Of a stretch of DNA of 64,000 nt, positions 16,110 to 23,677 are shown in pieces. Each line of letters starts with the position of its first letter. Positions within the stretch are counted from its first letter, which is position 1. Below the pieces are notes generated by a model that was given only the letters and a program-made list of their open reading frames with translations, did no database searches and was not told where the DNA came from. The stretch is from NCBI GenBank assembly GCA_046328525.1, contig JAXLWK010000004.1:558001-622000 (forward strand). Reading direction: 5' to 3'. Position numbers and translations under genes: made by a program. The DNA is from JBDHWG01 sp046328525 (GTDB taxonomy: Bacteria; Chloroflexota; Anaerolineae; Epilineales; JAHCIE01).

Positions 16110-17321
16110 TTACTTGCCGTCTCCGACAAGCCGCGCGATATTGATGTCCGGGGCCGGGCGGTCCATCTTCACCGCCCCATCGTCCATTGCCTTTTGCGCC
16201 GCCTGCATCTGCTGCTGGAGGTCGCCCAGGAGAGCCTTGTCACGACTCAGCGTCGCGGGCTTTCCGAACGCCGCCGGGTCGAGGTAGGTGTCGACTTCCT
16301 TGCCCGTCTTGGTCTCCTCGGCGACGAACGGATGTGATTTTGCGGATGCGTCTTGACGAATACCGACCACTGTCCACGAAACCTCGACGTCTGGCTTATC
16401 GGTGCGAATAGTGAAGTGGTTGCCGGCGACCTTCGCGCCCACAATTGCCTGGGCAAACTGGCCCACCGGCGTCAGCTGGTAGCGGAAGTCGCCGCTTATC
16501 GCTTGCGCGTAATCAGGCAGCGCCACAATCGCTTCACCTTTTGCGTCTGTTGTCGCATTGCCGCTAAAGACCACTGTCTGCTCATTGGCAAGGACGGCCG
16601 CCTGATTTAGATACTTCTGGGCCGGCGCGAGAGGATGATCCATGGTCGCCATCATCGCGCCACTTGTGCGTAGGCGGCCTGTCACGCCGACATCACCCTG
16701 GAAGAAGCCTGCAAATCCCTGGCTGACTGAAGAATCAACGGAGCCAGCGACGCCGATTGATTGTGATCCCTTTTCGACAGCTCCGAAAACTCCAATAGTT
16801 TGACTGCCGCTCCCCATTCCTGTCACACCTGCCAGGCGATTGGTGCTGCCGAGTACCCCAAAACCACTGTCAGACACAAAGATGCCACCGCTATTGGCCT
16901 TCCCCCTGCCAACAACACCGGCAGTTTTCGTGTCTGTCCCACTCGTATTGGCTCCGAGAATGCCGGGGCCACCGGCAAGGTTCAAGGCGTAGACGCCGTA
17001 GCCAGCGCCTTCCGCCCAAACACCCGTATTTCGCCCTTGTGCAAAGACGCCATTCGCCCGGATACTGGTGAACCACCCCCCATCGTTTGCGTCGGCCGAA
17101 CCATAGATAGCCGGACTGTTGGGGCCACGGTTCGGGTTCTGTTGCACCATCAGGAAGGCGGCGACGTTGCCAGGGGGCTGCGTCCCAGGGTAGAAGCCGC
17201 GGTACGGAAGCGTGAACTGATCCTGGTCGGTTGTTCCTGTCGGCGCGTCAGCATACACACCTATGCCGAAGAGCAACACGATAATAGACAGAGCGAAAAC
17301 GGTCACGAGTCGCGGTTTCAT
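16110..17321 (-). CDS. Secreted repeat protein, paralogue of the gene at the right edge
   Basis: 403 residues from ATG 17321 (AAGGAG seven bases upstream). Signal peptide at about 1-24 (ALSIIVLLFGIGVYA). The middle (about 40-210) is a run of short repeats of the type G-V-x-G/A such as GVFAQGRNTGVWAEGAGYGV, which suggests a beta-helical or fibre stalk. The C-terminal part holds a conserved block (MDHPLAPAQKYLNQAAVLAN, GEAIVALPDYAQAISGDFRY, PDVEVSWTVVGIRQD) found at the end of many surface fibre-like proteins. The N-terminal segment SPAIYGSADANDGGWFTS recurs nearly identically at 63.9 kb. Likely a surface fibre; no enzyme motif. Confidence 0.75.
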   Translation of the reverse strand: MKPRLVTVFALSIIVLLFGIGVYADAPTGTTDQDQFTLPYRGFYPGTQPPGNVAAFLMVQQNPNRGPNSPAIYGSADANDGGWFTSIRANGVFAQGRNTGVWAEGAGYGVYALNLAGGPGILGANTSGTDTKTAGVVGRGKANSGGIFVSDSGFGVLGSTNRLAGVTGMGSGSQTIGVFGAVEKGSQSIGVAGSVDSSVSQGFAGFFQGDVGVTGRLRTSGAMMATMDHPLAPAQKYLNQAAVLANEQTVVFSGNATTDAKGEAIVALPDYAQAISGDFRYQLTPVGQFAQAIVGAKVAGNHFTIRTDKPDVEVSWTVVGIRQDASAKSHPFVAEETKTGKEVDTYLDPAAFGKPATLSRDKALLGDLQQQMQAAQKAMDDGAVKMDRPAPDINIARLVGDGK

Positions 17322-17634
17322 GCACATGCTCCTTGTGAAGTGGGGTGAAGGCGCCAATTGCGCCAGGGTCGAACCCTTCACTATAGAAGACGTGCAACAC
17401 CCCCGAATAGACACGGCCTTTCGGACTGTCTAGCACAACCTTTTCCATCAGTCGTCTTCTGTGAATGTGTTCTTCCTACGATCCCGTCTCGCTGTAATGT
17501 GCGCCGCAGAATCCGCCGGCGCCCCTTGCGCATGTGTGATACAATGGGGGGAAACCTCGCCGCGCTGCTGTGCGTCCTTTCTTCAGGAACGCTCCGCTCT
17601 GGGCGTTCACGTGTCACGACCCTGGAGGTCTGCC
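17322..17634. other. Divergent intergenic region
   Basis: No gene. On the plus strand an extended -10-like TGATACAAT (17537-17545) lies about 90 bases before the next start, without a clear -35. Otherwise nothing recognisable. Confidence 0.35.
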
Positions 17635-20346
17635 ATGCGCAACAGGTGGCTTTTGCTCGTGTTTCTGGCGGCCGGCGCCCTCGCCGCCCTGGGGATCACC
17701 TCGCCCGGCGCCCCCCCCTCAGCCGCCTCGCCCCTCGCCGCCGCCGCCGCAACGCCGCTGCGCTTCGTGGACGACGCGAGTACCCCCCTGGCTAATCAGC
17801 CGGTGCGCGTCCTGTGCTACACCGAGACCCTGACCGGCTACCGCCTCATCGCCGACATCCCGACCACCACTGATGGGGACGGCCACCCGCAGAACCTGCC
17901 CATTCCCTGTGACGCCCTCGCCGCGCTCTACAAGCTCGGCAGCCAGGACACCAACAAGCCCGGTCACGGCGTCGCCTACGATGTGTACGCCACGAGCTGG
18001 GCGCGCGGGGCGAGCACGCCGACGCTCGCCAACGGCGACATCAAGCTGAGCGCCCACCACGCGCTGGTGCTGTTCCGCGTCGTCGTCAGCCTGGAGTGGC
18101 AGCCGTCGTCGCCCGAGACCCTCGATACCATGCGCGAGGCGCTGCGCCAGGCGTCCGCCTACCTCTACACCGCGTCGGCCGGGCAGATGGCGTTCGGCAA
18201 GGTCGAGATCCACACCAATGCCGAGGCCTGGGATGGCGCCGACATCCGCGTCCTGGCGGCCAACGATTTCATCCCCGCCGCGTATGTCGGCGGCATCGTG
18301 CCGAAGGTGACGAGCTACACCTCGCCCAAGGGCGTGCGCACCCTCTACGCCCCGGCCGAAATCTTCCTGGGCCGGGCGTGGGACGGCGACCGCGCGTGGG
18401 ACATGGACGGCGGGCGCTGGTCCTATCCCGATGGCTACCGCACCCTGATCCACGAGTGGGCGCACTACGCCCTGTTCCTCTATGATGAGTACCGCCAGGC
18501 CGGTGGCCCGGCCACGTACTGCACGTGCAGCGATCTGCCCCTCGTCGGCACGACGCCCGGTCCCGGCACGCCGACCCCGCCCGCCGTGTGCGCCGGCGTC
18601 TCCCCCGCCGGGGCCGCGTCCCTGATGGCGTTCCAGTACACCGCCGGCGAGTTCTGGCATCCCCTGGCGAACGGCGTCGGGCCAGGCGGCACGCCGGTTC
18701 CGCCGCCGGCCTGCCTCAACACGGACCAGGACCAGGTGAACGGCGAGGCCGATTGGAACACGCTCGAGCGCTGGTCCGCTATCCAGGGCCTGGCGCCGGA
18801 GTGGCTCCGCGCGCCGTCGCGCCTCGACCCGGTGCCCAACTCGCCCATCGCCGACGCCCTGTTCGACACCGAGCCGGCCTTCCGCGTCGCCCTGCCGTTG
18901 CTCGCCCTGGCCCCGCCCGACCTGCGCGCCGGCGCCCGCCGCGCTGCCGCCGCGCCCCGCGCCGCCCAGACATCGGACGCGACCGTGGATCTGCGCCTGC
19001 CCGGCGGCAGCGCGGCGTCGAGCATCGGCCTGGCCCAGGTGTACGTCGTCCCAGACCCCGACGCGCCGGCCATCGTCTACCAGGGGCAGCCCCACGGGCC
19101 GGGCGGCGACCCCGACGACCTCGGCCGCATCACCCTGCTCGGCCTCGGCGAGAAGGCGCGGGCCTACGTCTACGCCGACCACTACCTCTCCGGCGGCGGC
19201 GGGACGGTGGCGCAGCACTACGTCTACCCCGCGCCCGGCGACGCGCCGGATCCAGTGACGGATGGGGGCGTGCTGAAGCTCGCCGACTCGCCCTGGCGCC
19301 CCACCCTGAACGTGACCTATGACCTGGACGGCGCGCTGGTGCGCCGCGTGCACATCAGCCTGGACGCCGGCGTGTCACTGCCGTCCGCGCCGGACGTGAC
19401 CCTGGTCGCGCCCGACGCCGCGCCTATATGCGGCGACTGCCGGCAGCCGATGGCCGGCGCCGGGGCGACGTGGACGGCCTCGTTTACTGTCCCTGCCGAC
19501 GCAACTCTGCCGCGCCACGGCGTTCTGCGCATTGACGCGGGCGGCGTGGGAACGCTCATGCGCTGGTATCAGGCGGCGGGTGGCGTGGGTCCGGCGCACA
19601 TGCCCGGCTTTGCGCCGCTAAGCGATAGCCTGGTCACGGTGAGCGCGCCGCCCGCCGCCTTCCGGGGAGCGAGCGCCGTCATGTATATGCCCGCCACCAA
19701 CGACCGCCTGTTTGACCAGCTCCCCAACGGCGTCGGCGGCACGCTCGGCCTGCCGTTGGACGTGAAGGTCGCGTTCCAGGATCGCAAGCCGCCGGAGGGC
19801 GGCAACATGCCCTTGCCCGCCGGCACGACCCTGAGCCTGGCCTACGACCCGCAACTCCTGGCGCGCCTGGGCTTCAGCCCGACGCATCTGCGCATCGCCC
19901 ACCTTGTCCGCAGCGGCAGCGGCGGCCAGTGGCAGGTCACGGAGCGCCTGGTCAGCCCGAAGGGCGCCGAGTTCCGCGGTTGGGTGACGACGCCCATTAC
20001 CGAGGACGGCATCTACGCCATCGTCCTGCCGCCGGCGTTCGATGTTGTCACCGCCAAGGTCTCGGTAGACCCACCGAGCAGCCGGGTGTGCCCGACAACG
20101 TTCACGGCAGTCGGCACGATTGAGACGAACGGGGCCGGCGTGGTGCGCTACCAGTGGGAGCGCAGCGACGGCGCGCTCGCGCCCGTGGAGCAGATCGCGT
20201 TTGGCAGCGCCGGCGTGAAGACGGTGGAGGACACGTGGGAGCTAGGCGCGGAGGGCGAGCACTGGCTGCGGCTGCGCATCCTCGCCCCGACCGACCTCGC
20301 CTCCAACGAAGCCCCGTTCCGCCTGGTATGCTCGCCCGGCCGGTAG
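17635..20346 (+). CDS. Large secreted CLCA-like metalloprotease
   Basis: 903 residues from ATG 17635 (GGAGG six bases upstream; the longer ORF has an unlikely leader). Signal peptide at about 1-30. The decisive motif is HEWAHYALFLYDEY: His273, Glu274, His277 and Asp284 reproduce the HExxH-x6-DEY zinc site of CLCA proteins (HEWAH-x6-DEY), preceded by IFLGRAWDGDRAWDMDGG. Family knowledge: CLCA proteins are self-cleaving secreted zinc proteases. The C-terminal half contains beta-rich domains; the end (VSVDPPSSRVCPTTFTAVG onwards) resembles a PKD-type module. Likely a cell-surface or secreted protease of unknown substrate. Confidence 0.75.
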   Translation: MRNRWLLLVFLAAGALAALGITSPGAPPSAASPLAAAAATPLRFVDDASTPLANQPVRVLCYTETLTGYRLIADIPTTTDGDGHPQNLPIPCDALAALYKLGSQDTNKPGHGVAYDVYATSWARGASTPTLANGDIKLSAHHALVLFRVVVSLEWQPSSPETLDTMREALRQASAYLYTASAGQMAFGKVEIHTNAEAWDGADIRVLAANDFIPAAYVGGIVPKVTSYTSPKGVRTLYAPAEIFLGRAWDGDRAWDMDGGRWSYPDGYRTLIHEWAHYALFLYDEYRQAGGPATYCTCSDLPLVGTTPGPGTPTPPAVCAGVSPAGAASLMAFQYTAGEFWHPLANGVGPGGTPVPPPACLNTDQDQVNGEADWNTLERWSAIQGLAPEWLRAPSRLDPVPNSPIADALFDTEPAFRVALPLLALAPPDLRAGARRAAAAPRAAQTSDATVDLRLPGGSAASSIGLAQVYVVPDPDAPAIVYQGQPHGPGGDPDDLGRITLLGLGEKARAYVYADHYLSGGGGTVAQHYVYPAPGDAPDPVTDGGVLKLADSPWRPTLNVTYDLDGALVRRVHISLDAGVSLPSAPDVTLVAPDAAPICGDCRQPMAGAGATWTASFTVPADATLPRHGVLRIDAGGVGTLMRWYQAAGGVGPAHMPGFAPLSDSLVTVSAPPAAFRGASAVMYMPATNDRLFDQLPNGVGGTLGLPLDVKVAFQDRKPPEGGNMPLPAGTTLSLAYDPQLLARLGFSPTHLRIAHLVRSGSGGQWQVTERLVSPKGAEFRGWVTTPITEDGIYAIVLPPAFDVVTAKVSVDPPSSRVCPTTFTAVGTIETNGAGVVRYQWERSDGALAPVEQIAFGSAGVKTVEDTWELGAEGEHWLRLRILAPTDLASNEAPFRLVCSPGR

Positions 20347-20389
20347 TGGATTGCTCGTATGTGGCAGGGGATTCCTCATGGACGTGTGT

Positions 20390-20530
20390 CCACGAGCAGC
20401 CCGGCCCGCCCGCTGCTTCAGCAGCGGGCTACGAATGGAAGCCTGAGAGGCTGAGGCTCCGGCTCCCCAGCCCCTGGGGCTTGCATCCTTAGCCGTAGGC
20501 TTGAGCCTACGGCGACCGGCGACGACGCAG
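20390..20530. repeat. Cluster of short palindromes between convergent genes
   Basis: Three hairpins in a row: CCCGCTGCT/AGCAGCGGG near 20408-20427, a GAATGGAAGCC/AAGCCCC-type unit, and CCGTAGGCT/AGCCTACGG near 20493-20513. Similar GAATGGAAGCC text recurs at 41994-42045. Possible terminators. Confidence 0.6.
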
Positions 20531-20543
20531 CCCAGGTTTACTA

Positions 20544-20957
20544 TCAGCGCCGCCCGTCCATCGCCGGCAGGAGCACCACGCTCTCCTGGTCGTTGGGGTC
20601 AGTGCGGGCGATGATTGCCACCGCCGCCTCCGTCTCGCTAGGGTTGTAGGGCAGGTGCGGCGTGCTGGCCGGGATGTAGATGAAGTCGCCGGCGTGGGCG
20701 ACCATCTCGTCGCGCAGGCCCTCGCCGTACCACATGCGCACCTCGCCCTGGAGCATGTAGATGGCCGTCTCGTGGGCCTCGTGGAGGTGCGCTTTGGCCC
20801 GCGCCTTGGGTGGTAGCGTCACGAACTGCATATTGATGCCCGTCGCCCCCACGCTCTCCGCCGAGATGCCGACGGCGTAGGTGAGGCCCTGCTTGCCCTC
20901 GAACGGCGCGCCGGCCTGCACGAGCCGGCACGTGGGGGTCGCGTTCTCTGTCGCCAT
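20544..20957 (-). CDS. Cupin domain protein
   Basis: 137 residues with a good Shine-Dalgarno AGGAGG five bases before ATG. A single cupin-2 barrel: metal-binding motif 1 is KAHLHEAHETAIYMLQGEVRMWYG (His, His, Glu) and motif 2 is HAGDFIYIPASTPHLPYN (His). It could be a small-molecule-binding or isomerase-type cupin; the reaction cannot be deduced. It stands alone, divergent from the 6-phosphogluconate-dehydrogenase homologue. Confidence 0.85.
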   Translation of the reverse strand: MATENATPTCRLVQAGAPFEGKQGLTYAVGISAESVGATGINMQFVTLPPKARAKAHLHEAHETAIYMLQGEVRMWYGEGLRDEMVAHAGDFIYIPASTPHLPYNPSETEAAVAIIARTDPNDQESVVLLPAMDGRR

Positions 20958-21022
20958 GTGTCCTCCTGGAGTGGGTTGTCTACGTTGCGCTCAATGGGTG
21001 TTTTCATATTATAGTCATAGTC

Positions 21023-21051
21023 TTGACGCCGCTGACGAAGCCTGTTACAAT
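21023..21051 (+). promoter_or_regulatory. Promoter of the 6PGDH-like gene
   Basis: TTGACG (21023-21028), 17-base spacer, TACAAT (21046-21051). The leader to the start codon is about 160 bases and contains a strong hairpin. Confidence 0.65.
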
Positions 21052-21103
21052 CTCGCCTGCCCGCTGAATAAATCGCCTGCATTCATCTTCTCCCCCCCCG
21101 TAG

Positions 21104-21134
21104 CCCTCGCTCCCGGCTTGCCCGGGAGCGAGGG
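21104..21134 (+). terminator. Leader hairpin upstream of the 6PGDH-like gene
   Basis: Perfect 13-base arms CCCTCGCTCCCGG/CCGGGAGCGAGGG with a 5-base loop, about 50 bases after the promoter and 85 before the start codon. The following GCATTTG is a poor T-run, so it is a weak terminator, an mRNA-stability hairpin or a repeat. Confidence 0.5.
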
Positions 21135-21219
21135 TGCATTTGCGCCCCGCAATTGGAGGGCGTCCATCGCCGTGCTACAATTCTAGCCACTACATCCAGG
21201 TTCGACGCGAGGTAAGCCC

Positions 21220-22638
21220 ATGTCCGCCAACTCTCAGCCTCTCTTCGATTGCGCCGTGATCGGCCTGGCCGCGATGGGGCAGAACCTGGCGCGCACGATT
21301 GCCAGCCGCGGCTACCGCGTTGCGGCGTTTGATCCGGCCGACCGCGGCCAGGCGGCCCTCGCCGCGCACGCCGCCCCCCCCATCGCCCTGGCCGCCGACC
21401 TGCCCGCCCTCGCCGCCATGCTCCAGCCGCCGCGCCGCCTGATCCTCAGCCTGGAGACGGGCGCGGCGGTGGACGCCGTTCTCGCCGAGGTGAAGTATTT
21501 GCTCGCGCCGGGCGATATTATCATAGACGCCGGCGACGCCTACTTTAGAGACACGGAGCGGCGCGCGGCGGAGCTGGCGGCGGAGGGGCTGCTGTTCCTG
21601 GGCGTGGGACTGTCCGCCGTCGAGTTGGATGCGCCCCACGGCGCGAGCGTCATGCCCGGCGGGGCGCGCGCCGCCTACGACGCGGCTGCCCCCATCCTCA
21701 CCACGATGGCGGGGCGCCCGCCGGAGGACGCCGCGCCCGCCTACCTGGGGCCGAGCGGAGTCGGACACTATGTGAAGATGGCGCACACCGCCATCCGCTA
21801 TGCCGTCATGGAGAGCATCGCCGAGGTCTACGACGTGCTCTTGCGCGGGCTGGCGATGGATACGGCGGAGCTGGCGGACGTGTTCACGGCGTGGGGTGAA
21901 ACCGACGTGGGGTGTTTCCTGGTCGAAATCAGCGGCCGTATTCTGCGGCAGCGCGCCCCCGACAGCCGACTGCCGCTCATTGACCTGATCCTGGACACGG
22001 CGTCGCCCCAGGGCGGGGCGCTGTGGGCGGCGCAGGAGGCGCTGGCTCTGGGCGTGCCGATGCCCTCGATCACCGCCGCCATCGAGGCCCGCCAGATGTC
22101 CGGCTACAAGGAGCAGCGCGTCGTCGCCTCGCGCGTCATGTACGGCCCGCTGGCCCTGTACGACGGCGACGCCGACCGCCTGCTGGACATGGCGCGCAAC
22201 GCACTCTACGTGTCCGTCATATGCGCCTTCGCCCAGGGCATGGTTCTGCTCAAGACCGCGTCCGACGCCTACGGCTGGCAGTTGGACCTGGCGTCGGTCG
22301 CCGCAACCTGGCGCGCGGGCGGTGTCCTTCGCGCCGCCGTTCTCGACGATATCGCCGCCGCGTTCCAGGCACGGCCCGACCTGGACAACCTGCTCCTGGA
22401 CGACACGTTCCTGGCGACGTTCCGCGACCGCGACGCCGCCTGGCGCGAGTTCCTCCGCGCCGCGATTGATCTCGGCGTGCCAGCGCCGGCCATCGGGGCG
22501 TCGCTGGCGTACTACGATGCCTACCGCAGCTCGCGCCTGCCGGTCAACCTGATCCAGGCGCAGCGCGATTACTTCAGCGCCCACACCTACCAGCGCATTG
22601 ACAGGTCCGGCGTGTTCCACACGCTGTGGGATGGATAG
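21220..22638 (+). CDS. 6-phosphogluconate dehydrogenase homologue with altered active site
   Basis: 472 residues, full length for decarboxylating 6PGDH, with both the NADP domain (CAVIGLAAMGQNLA) and the all-helical C-terminal domain ending FSAHTYQRIDRSGVFHTLW. Several family-invariant motifs are changed. KMVHNGIEY is here KMAHTAIRY, keeping Lys186 and His189 but replacing the catalytic Asn by Thr190 and the catalytic Glu by Arg193. SGGEEGA is SAVELDA, GGN is AGD, and KGTGKWT is QGGALWA. Normal pentose-phosphate oxidation is therefore doubtful; a different substrate or a non-catalytic role is more likely. Its own promoter lies upstream. Confidence 0.8.
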   Translation: MSANSQPLFDCAVIGLAAMGQNLARTIASRGYRVAAFDPADRGQAALAAHAAPPIALAADLPALAAMLQPPRRLILSLETGAAVDAVLAEVKYLLAPGDIIIDAGDAYFRDTERRAAELAAEGLLFLGVGLSAVELDAPHGASVMPGGARAAYDAAAPILTTMAGRPPEDAAPAYLGPSGVGHYVKMAHTAIRYAVMESIAEVYDVLLRGLAMDTAELADVFTAWGETDVGCFLVEISGRILRQRAPDSRLPLIDLILDTASPQGGALWAAQEALALGVPMPSITAAIEARQMSGYKEQRVVASRVMYGPLALYDGDADRLLDMARNALYVSVICAFAQGMVLLKTASDAYGWQLDLASVAATWRAGGVLRAAVLDDIAAAFQARPDLDNLLLDDTFLATFRDRDAAWREFLRAAIDLGVPAPAIGASLAYYDAYRSSRLPVNLIQAQRDYFSAHTYQRIDRSGVFHTLWDG

Positions 22639-22677
22639 CGCCACCGGCGCTGGGCAGCATGACACCTGTGGAGAATA

Positions 22678-23565
22678 ATGTTTCGTACCCTTGTTAGCTC
22701 AACACGCATTCTCGCCGAGACACGCCGCGAGTACGGCCTGCGCCGCCTCGCCCGCTACAGCCGCACGGCCGTCGAGTACCTCCTGACCCTGCGCCGCCAC
22801 CCGAAGCCGAACGAGTTCGACCAGCCCCGCGTAGACCACCTGCCCCTGGCGTGGCCCGACCTGCCCCCGGCCCTGGACGGCCTGCGCATCGTCCAACTCA
22901 GCGACCTGCATGTCTGCGCGTGGATGCCGCTGCCCCTGCTCCAGCGCGCCGCCCGCCTGGCGGTGGCGCAGCGGCCCGACGTGATCGTGCTCACCGGCGA
23001 CTACATCAGCCACGCGCGGCACGCCGACCGCTACGCGCGCATCGCTGCCGAGGGCATGGCCGACCTGCGCGCGCCCCTCGGCGTCTACGCCTGCCTGGGC
23101 AACCACGACTACGAGGGCGACCCGCGCACCATCGTGCGCGAGTTCGAGCGCGTCGGCATCCCGATGCTCGTCAACACGCACCGCCGCCTGGCGGTGGGCG
23201 GCGAGGCGCTGTGGCTGCTGGGCGTCGACTCGGCGCGCAGCGGCCGGCCGGACCTGGCGCGCGCCCTGGCCGGTGTGCCGGGCGACGGCTTCAAGGTGCT
23301 CCTGGCCCACGAGCCGGACTTCGCCGACCGCGTCGCTCCGGCGGCGGTGCATCTCCAGCTCTCCGGCCACAGCCACGGCGGGCAGATCGTCGTGCCGAGC
23401 GTGCCGGTGCGCTGGCTGCCGCGCCTGGGCCGCAAGTACCCGCGCGGCCTCTACCGCATCGGCGACATGGCGCTGTACACCAATCGCGGCCTGGGCGCGG
23501 GAGTTTTGCCCCTGCGCCATAACTGTCCGCCCGAAATCACCGTCATACAATTGAAGCGTGGCTAA
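22678..23565 (+). CDS. Calcineurin-like metallophosphoesterase (YkuE type)
   Basis: 295 residues. All five metal-binding motifs of the family are present: QLSDLH (Asp, His), VLTGDY (Asp), GNHDYEGD (Asn, His), LLAHEPDF (His) and SGHSHGGQ (His, His). An N-terminal basic, hydrophobic-poor leader (about 1-60) precedes the catalytic domain, so membrane association is not clear. TGGAGAATA precedes the ATG. Probably hydrolyses phosphoesters such as lipid or nucleotide phosphates; the substrate is unknown. It lies 40 bases after the 6PGDH-like gene and could be co-transcribed. Confidence 0.9.
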   Translation: MFRTLVSSTRILAETRREYGLRRLARYSRTAVEYLLTLRRHPKPNEFDQPRVDHLPLAWPDLPPALDGLRIVQLSDLHVCAWMPLPLLQRAARLAVAQRPDVIVLTGDYISHARHADRYARIAAEGMADLRAPLGVYACLGNHDYEGDPRTIVREFERVGIPMLVNTHRRLAVGGEALWLLGVDSARSGRPDLARALAGVPGDGFKVLLAHEPDFADRVAPAAVHLQLSGHSHGGQIVVPSVPVRWLPRLGRKYPRGLYRIGDMALYTNRGLGAGVLPLRHNCPPEITVIQLKRG

Positions 23566-23586
23566 CTCCCGGCGCGGCGAATCAGA

Positions 23587-23656
23587 GTTGCCACAGAGAA
23601 CACAGAGGAAAACACCTACCTCATCCCTCTGTGGCCTCCGTGCCTCTGTGGCAGTC
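23587..23656. repeat. CCACAGAG/CTCTGTGG inverted repeat element
   Basis: Arms such as GCCACAGAGA and CCTCTGTGGC face each other across about 40 bases. Translation of this element accounts for the first 40 residues of the longest subtilase ORF, so the true start lies after it. Confidence 0.6.
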
Positions 23657-23677
23657 TTTCAGGTAAGGGCAGGCGAA

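Noticed and set aside
14588..16129. Minus-strand ORF of 513 residues opposite the HpaB-type gene
   Set aside because: Only a shadow of a GC-rich gene; composition is His/Arg/Gly-rich and no family features are seen.
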